Assembly: GCA_003331425.1 (NCBI GenBank)
Contig: QOOS01000011.1
Coordinates: 1-37,582 of the forward strand
Direction of reading: 5' to 3'
DNA from: Candidatus Nitrosopumilus sp.
GTDB taxonomy: Archaea > Thermoproteota > Nitrososphaeria > Nitrososphaerales > Nitrosopumilaceae
Length of the DNA: 37,582 nt
Of the stretch, positions 33,274-37,582 are shown piece by piece. Positions within the stretch are counted from its first letter, which is position 1, and each line of letters begins with the position of its first letter. The notes under the pieces were generated by a model that searched no databases, was not told the DNA's origin, and saw only the letters and a list, made by a program, of their open reading frames with translations. The position numbers were made by a program, and so were the translations under genes.

Positions 33274-35301
33274 TTATTTTCTAATTATTAATCCTATAAT
33301 TCCAACAACTACTATAATTGAAATAATTAATATGATTTGTTTTTCTGGTATGTTTCTTAATTCTATTACTTCGATTTTTTCTGAAATTGAATTAATTTTA
33401 ATTAAATCAAATGCATCAGTAGTATTTCCATCTGACATAATTTTTGCCTCTATCCAATACTCTGAATTTTCATAGATTTTCATTGAAGGTTTTTTATCTG
33501 GTGTGGCAGTAATTGTGTCAGTATTTCCATTTTTACTATTTGTAATTGTGATTTTTGTAAAACTCCATTTGTCTGGATGATTTATTTCAAAAAATAATTT
33601 TTCATTTTCTTGATATGTTGAAATTGAACCTTCTGTGTAATGAATAATTATTGGAATTGTATATTTTATTTTTTCATGATTGATGAAGATTTTTCCTTCA
33701 TATTCTCCATATTTCTCTCCAGATATTGTAAATTCTGTTTGTAAATTATTGTCTTTGATTTTTTGTTCAAATGTAATGAATTCTGGACCTTCAAATTTTA
33801 CATCAATTTTTCCTAATTCTTTTTCAATTAATTTTAATTGTAATTCTTTTTGAATTGATTTTTCATCTGATGAAAAATTAATTACAAAATTTGTAGGACT
33901 GATAATCAATTTTGCATTATATGCACTTGCTATGTCTAGTCTTCCTGAGCCTGACTCGTGAATAGAAAATTCTTTTCCGTAGGCGTTGGAAACTGGTTTA
34001 ACAGTAGTTACTAACAATGACTTTAATTCGTGATTCTCTAATTCTGGATTATTTTGTAGCAATAATGCTGCTGCCCCACTCACATGGGGTGCTGCAAAAC
34101 TAGTCCCGCTCGTAAAATTGTAACTAGAACCAATTTGTGTGGTATTGATATATGCGCCTGGTGCTACCATATCTGGTTTCATGTAAAATGGTGAAACTGG
34201 ACCTCTTGAACTAAAATGTGCAATAAAATCTGGATTGTAAAATAAATTCATTATTCCATTGCTATCATTTTCTAATTTTTCAATAATTTCTAATCCTTCT
34301 TCTCTATCTACTGAAACCACTGGAATTTGTGGACTATATTCTGGACCTGAAAATTCATGAATTAATTCACCCAAAAAAATTCCTGATTCACTATTGTATA
34401 CAATTAGTGCTTTTGCTCCTGCATCTGCAGCATTTTTTTCCTTAATTGAAAAAAATAATAATTCTCCTTCAACATCACTTCCTCTTTCTACAATCAGAAT
34501 TGAATCTTTAACATCTAAATTTTCTAAATCAGAGATTTTTCCAAAACCTCCAAAAATTATTTTTCCAGTTACTGGTTTGTCTGTTTTTGGAGCACCTACC
34601 ATTGGAATTGCAGTATACTGTTTTTCATCTATTTCTAATGTTGCAATTAAGCTTGAAGTCATGTTGTTGTATGTTGCACCAACTGTTAATGATTCAAAAT
34701 TTCTTCCTGGACTTCCTATCGTTTTTAATTCCGGACCATCATTTCCTGCAGCTGTCACAACAAAAATTCCTTTTTCTAATGCGTAATTTACTGCACTATC
34801 TATTTTTGAATTTGTTCTATTTACTCCTAAACTAATGTTTATGATATCTGCCTCATCTTCAATTGCTTTTTGTATTGCTCCTGAAATTAATTCTGATGAT
34901 ACTCCTTCTCCGTCCTCAGATACTTTGTATGCTAAAATTTTTGCCTTGGGTGCAACACCTAGGGTACTACCATCTGCAGCTATTATCCCTGCAACTTTAG
35001 TTCCATGCCCATTTCTATCCATAGGTAATTGATTTGTTTGAATAAAATTATAGCCTCCAATTACTTTTCCATCTGGACCCCATCCTAACAAATCTGGATG
35101 ATTGAAATCTACTCCAGTATCGATAACTGCGACTTTAATTCCAGATCCATCTAATCCTTCAGTTCTTGGAATTTCGGTTCCAACATATGGAACACTGTTT
35201 TCAATGTATGTACTAATTTCATTTTCAGATTGTAAAAATTGTGATACGATAATGCTTGATATGATTACAAGTGTTATGGAAAAAATTACTGATGATTTCA
35301 T
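33274..35301 (-). CDS. Membrane-anchored subtilisin-like protease (S8)
   Basis: Exported serine protease of 675 residues. A signal or anchor helix (about 4-22) is followed by the S8 catalytic domain with Asp61 (VIDTGVD), His99 (NGHGTKVAG) and Ser401 (SGTSFAAPHVSG); the oxyanion Asn is in TAAGNDGP. A PA-like insert lies between His/Asn and Ser (DSILIVERG ... GAKALIVYNSESG). A beta-rich region follows, then a C-terminal membrane helix (about 650-672, IILIISIIVVVGIIGLII). There is no obvious propeptide beyond a few residues. It probably trims or degrades envelope proteins outside the cell. Confidence 0.93.
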   Translation of the reverse strand: MKSSVIFSITLVIISSIIVSQFLQSENEISTYIENSVPYVGTEIPRTEGLDGSGIKVAVIDTGVDFNHPDLLGWGPDGKVIGGYNFIQTNQLPMDRNGHGTKVAGIIAADGSTLGVAPKAKILAYKVSEDGEGVSSELISGAIQKAIEDEADIINISLGVNRTNSKIDSAVNYALEKGIFVVTAAGNDGPELKTIGSPGRNFESLTVGATYNNMTSSLIATLEIDEKQYTAIPMVGAPKTDKPVTGKIIFGGFGKISDLENLDVKDSILIVERGSDVEGELLFFSIKEKNAADAGAKALIVYNSESGIFLGELIHEFSGPEYSPQIPVVSVDREEGLEIIEKLENDSNGIMNLFYNPDFIAHFSSRGPVSPFYMKPDMVAPGAYINTTQIGSSYNFTSGTSFAAPHVSGAAALLLQNNPELENHELKSLLVTTVKPVSNAYGKEFSIHESGSGRLDIASAYNAKLIISPTNFVINFSSDEKSIQKELQLKLIEKELGKIDVKFEGPEFITFEQKIKDNNLQTEFTISGEKYGEYEGKIFINHEKIKYTIPIIIHYTEGSISTYQENEKLFFEINHPDKWSFTKITITNSKNGNTDTITATPDKKPSMKIYENSEYWIEAKIMSDGNTTDAFDLIKINSISEKIEVIELRNIPEKQIILIISIIVVVGIIGLIIRK

Positions 35302-35347
35302 GAATTTTTTAGTCTTTTAACAAGTAAAAATGAATTGTTTACTAAAC

Positions 35348-35355
35348 CAATAAAT
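35348..35355 (+). promoter_or_regulatory. TATA box for sodA
   Basis: CAATAAAT is centred about 27 bp before the sodA ATG at 35379, within the 77-bp divergent gap to the protease gene. Confidence 0.4.
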
Positions 35356-35378
35356 GGAATAAAAAATCAAATTATCTC

Positions 35379-35999
35379 ATGGGAAAATACACACTTCCTG
35401 AAATGCCATATGCTTATGATGCATTGGAACCTCACATTGATGCAAAAACAATGGAGATTCATCACACAAAACATCATCAGACATATACTGACAAATTAAA
35501 TGCAGCACTTGAAACATGTCCAGCTGAAATTCAAGAAAAAGATATCTTAGATATCCTTTCTGATATTAATTCAGTTCCTGAAGACAAACGAGGTGCAATT
35601 AATTTCAATGGTGGTGGTTATGATAACCACAGGTTATTTTGGAATAGCATGAAACAAAATGGAGGCGGTGAACCTGGAGGAGCAATTGCTGATGCAATTA
35701 ATGATTCCTTTGGAAGTTTTGCTGAATTCAAAGAGAAATTCTCATCTACTACTGCAGTAATTCAAGGTAGTGGTTGGGGATGGTTAGTATACAATCCTTC
35801 AACATCAAAAGTTGAATACAAATCAATGCCAAATCAAACTAGTCCAAGAACTGAAGGATTAGTTCCGTTATTGGGTTGTGATGTTTGGGAACATGCATAC
35901 TATCTAAACTATCAAAACAAAAGACCAGTTTACATCGAAGCATGGTGGAATGTAGTAAATTGGGATGAAGTAGAAGATAGATTCTCTAAAGCAAAATAA
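35379..35999 (+). CDS. sodA: Superoxide dismutase, Fe/Mn family (probably Mn)
   Basis: Converts superoxide to oxygen and hydrogen peroxide. The 206 residues have the metal and active-site regions [27 protein letters not shown] and [17 protein letters not shown]. The NQTSP segment carries a Gln where Mn enzymes (NQDSP) differ from Fe enzymes (usually Ala), so Mn or cambialistic use is more likely. For an ammonia-oxidising, oxygen-using archaeon this is a core defence. A long T-rich stretch follows at 36003-36035 and may end the transcript. Confidence 0.95.
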   Translation: MGKYTLPEMPYAYDALEPHIDAKTMEIHHTKHHQTYTDKLNAALETCPAEIQEKDILDILSDINSVPEDKRGAINFNGGGYDNHRLFWNSMKQNGGGEPGGAIADAINDSFGSFAEFKEKFSSTTAVIQGSGWGWLVYNPSTSKVEYKSMPNQTSPRTEGLVPLLGCDVWEHAYYLNYQNKRPVYIEAWWNVVNWDEVEDRFSKAK

Positions 36000-36002
36000 A
36001 GT

Positions 36003-36035
36003 TAGTTCTTTATTTTTTATTTATTTTTTAATTTC
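36003..36035 (+). terminator. T-rich probable terminator after sodA
   Basis: Several T-runs (for example TATTTTTTATTTATTTTTTA) start just after the sodA stop. No stem precedes them, which is usual for archaeal termination. Confidence 0.4.
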
Positions 36036-36054
36036 TATATTTACTTCATGAATG

Positions 36055-36063
36055 AATTTATAA
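36055..36063 (+). promoter_or_regulatory. TATA box for prefoldin alpha-ftsY
   Basis: AATTTATAA is centred about 29 bp before the ATG at 36088, which supports this start over the TTG at 36079. Confidence 0.5.
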
Positions 36064-36087
36064 CCATCAGAGCATGATTTGTTGTAC

Positions 36088-36513
36088 ATGAGTGAACAAC
36101 AGGCTGAACAATTAATGCAACAGATGCAAATGCTTGAAACGTATTTCTCTGATTTATCTCAAAGAGAAGGAACTTTTGTAAGCATTTTACGAGAAGCTAC
36201 TGCTGCTATCGAATCCATTAAATCTCTTGGTACGCAACCTGATTCTGATACTTTAGTTCCTCTTGGAATGGGGGCTTATGTTCCAACAAAAATCTCATCA
36301 AATAACAAAATTGTTGTAAATATTGGCGCAGGTGTTGCAGTTGAAAAAGATTTTCCTGCTGCAATAAATTATTTTGAAGCTAGAATCAAAGAAATTGAAG
36401 TTGCTCTACAAGATACTGCTGCCAAAAAACAAGATGCTGCAAATAGATTGGAACAAGGTAAAGCACAAATTAATCAATTAATGCAATCTCAACAACCACC
36501 AAAAATGGGATAG
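36088..36513 (+). CDS. pfdA: Prefoldin subunit alpha
   Basis: Jellyfish-shaped chaperone subunit that passes unfolded proteins to the thermosome. The 141 residues have two long coiled-coil arms (EQQAEQLMQQMQMLETYFSDL ... and INYFEARIKEIEVALQDTAAKKQDAANRLEQ) flanking the beta-hairpin region LVPLGMGAYVPTKISSNNKIVVNIGAGVAVEKDF, characteristic of the alpha type. It is followed 3 nt later by ftsY, a pairing common in archaea. Confidence 0.94.
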   Translation: MSEQQAEQLMQQMQMLETYFSDLSQREGTFVSILREATAAIESIKSLGTQPDSDTLVPLGMGAYVPTKISSNNKIVVNIGAGVAVEKDFPAAINYFEARIKEIEVALQDTAAKKQDAANRLEQGKAQINQLMQSQQPPKMG

Positions 36514-36516
36514 AAT

Positions 36517-37582
36517 ATGTTTGATAGTCTTCGTAAGGCGTTTTCCAATGCTGCTAAAAGTCTTGGAGAAAAAGAACTTAATGAAAAAGATATTGAAGAT
36601 ATTCTTTTTGAACTTGAAATTTCTCTTTTAGAATCTGATGTAGCTGGTGAAGTAATTGATTCAATTAAATCTGATTTAAAAGAAAAATTAATTGGTTCTA
36701 AAGTTGATAAAAATGAAATTGAAAAATTTGTTAAAGATAATTTAATTTCTATAATTTCAAGTTTATTTGATAGTGTTGGGGATATAGATATCTTTGAAAA
36801 AATTGATGAGAAAAAGAAAAAAGAACAGCCTTTCTTGATTGTATTTGTAGGAATTAATGGAACTGGAAAAACTACTTCTTTAGCAAAATTTGCATCATTA
36901 CTTCAGGAGAAAAAATACTCAGTTGTAGTTGCTGCTGCTGATACTTTTAGAGCTGGTGCAATAGAACAATTACGAGAACATACAAATCGTCTAAATCTAA
37001 AACTAGTTGCACAAAATTATGAATCTGATCCTGCAGCAGTAGCCCGAGATGCTGTATTATATGCTAAGTCTCATAAAACCGATTGTGTTTTAATTGATAC
37101 TGCAGGTAGAATGCAAACCAGTAAAAATTTGATGGAACAAATTGCAAAAATTACTAAAGTTGTGAATCCTGATATGACAATTTTTGTTGGTGATTCTTTA
37201 GCTGGAAATGATACTGTAAATCAAGCACGTGAATTTCATAATCATGTAAAATTTGATGGCTCAATTTTGACAAAAAGTGATGCTGATGCAAAAGGTGGTG
37301 CTGCATTATCTATTGCAAAAGTTACTTCTACACCTGTTCTTTATCTTGGAACTGGACAAGAGTATTCTGATTTAAAATCATTTGATAAAAACATCTTTTT
37401 GGAAACTGTATTTGGTTCACTAAATGATGTAAAAATTGAACAAACAGATGTATCAAAATTAAAAGAATCTTCCACACCAGAACCTGAACCAACACCAGAA
37501 CCTGAACCAACACCAGAACCTGAACCAACACCAGAACCTGAACCAACACCAGAACCTGAACCAACACCAGAACCTGAACCAA
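36517..37582 (+). CDS. ftsY: FtsY, signal recognition particle receptor, with repeat tail; 3' end outside
   Basis: SRP-receptor GTPase that docks ribosomes at the membrane. The visible 355 residues hold the helical N domain (1-100) and the G domain: P-loop GINGTGKTT (112-120), DTFRAGAIEQ, DTAGR (194-198), TKSD (252-255, usual TKxD) and GTGQEYSDL. The core ends around residue 303 (DKNIFLETVF), where most FtsY proteins stop. Here a linker leads into at least six copies of TPEPEP from residue 320 on, still open at the window edge. The N-terminus lacks the long acidic A domain of bacterial FtsY. Confidence 0.94.
   Translation, partial: MFDSLRKAFSNAAKSLGEKELNEKDIEDILFELEISLLESDVAGEVIDSIKSDLKEKLIGSKVDKNEIEKFVKDNLISIISSLFDSVGDIDIFEKIDEKKKKEQPFLIVFVGINGTGKTTSLAKFASLLQEKKYSVVVAAADTFRAGAIEQLREHTNRLNLKLVAQNYESDPAAVARDAVLYAKSHKTDCVLIDTAGRMQTSKNLMEQIAKITKVVNPDMTIFVGDSLAGNDTVNQAREFHNHVKFDGSILTKSDADAKGGAALSIAKVTSTPVLYLGTGQEYSDLKSFDKNIFLETVFGSLNDVKIEQTDVSKLKESSTPEPEPTPEPEPTPEPEPTPEPEPTPEPEPTPEPEP
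37474..37582 (+). repeat. Perfect 18-bp tandem repeat in ftsY
   Basis: Six identical copies of ACACCAGAACCTGAACCA start at 37474, 37492, 37510, 37528, 37546 and 37564 and continue past the window. They are in frame and encode TPEPEP. Perfect identity at the DNA level points to recent slippage or expansion. Confidence 0.95.

Noticed and set aside
37328-37582. Minus-strand open frame of Val/Leu/Gln repeats
   Set aside because: It is the antisense of the ftsY 18-bp repeat; the plus frame encodes clear GTPase motifs.

Overview
The window is AT-rich archaeal chromosome, most likely from a Nitrosopumilus-like member of the Thaumarchaeota (Nitrososphaerota). The evidence is an unsplit RNA polymerase largest subunit (A' and A'' in one 1264-residue gene), archaeal-type ribosomal proteins (L30e, L19e, L32e, P0, P1), archaeal Spt5/NusG, SecE, an Lsm protein, prefoldin alpha, archaeal AlaRS and LeuRS, DtdA, and a tRNA with a 15-nt intron next to the anticodon. 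Many genes start with TTG or GTG. Many also have a TATA box about 26-29 bp before the chosen start codon, which suggests leaderless mRNAs.

Layout. 1-4394: nickel-pincer-nucleotide (NPN) cofactor genes. larC, larE and a cysteine desulfurase are coupled on the minus strand; a malate dehydrogenase and larB run divergently on the plus strand. 4395-15370: the RNA polymerase and translation block rpoH-rpoB-rpoA-lsm, then a secreted protein of unknown function, then rpl30e-nusA-rps12-rps7. 15434-15521: intron-containing tRNA-Gln(CTG). 15529-19061: small unknown genes, a YkgJ-type cysteine-cluster protein, a geranylgeranyl-reductase-like flavoprotein, a candidate structured RNA at about 17731-17885, and a possible 40-residue zinc-ribbon peptide. 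19062-24609: the alaS-leuS pair. 24689-31519: a scattered form of the usual secE-spt5-L11-L1-L10-L12 ribosomal block, interrupted by an Lrp-type regulator, a UPF0126 membrane protein, and a dtdA-ogt pair, followed by rpl32e-rpl19e. 31653-37582: ATP-type PEP carboxykinase, a membrane-anchored subtilisin-like protease, Mn/Fe superoxide dismutase, prefoldin alpha, and ftsY, which runs off the window inside an 18-bp tandem repeat.

Function. Most of the window is core information processing. The metabolic part joins malate dehydrogenase and PEP carboxykinase (C4 to C3 carbon flow) with a nearly complete NPN biosynthesis set (larB, larC, larE). The NPN-using enzyme, normally a LarA-family racemase, is not in the window. 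The most novel items are the triple-hairpin RNA or DNA element at 17745-17863, the NPN genes clustered around malate dehydrogenase with a dedicated sulfur donor, the proline/glutamate repeat tail on FtsY, the P0 stalk protein without its acidic tail, and the overlooked small zinc-ribbon reading frame.
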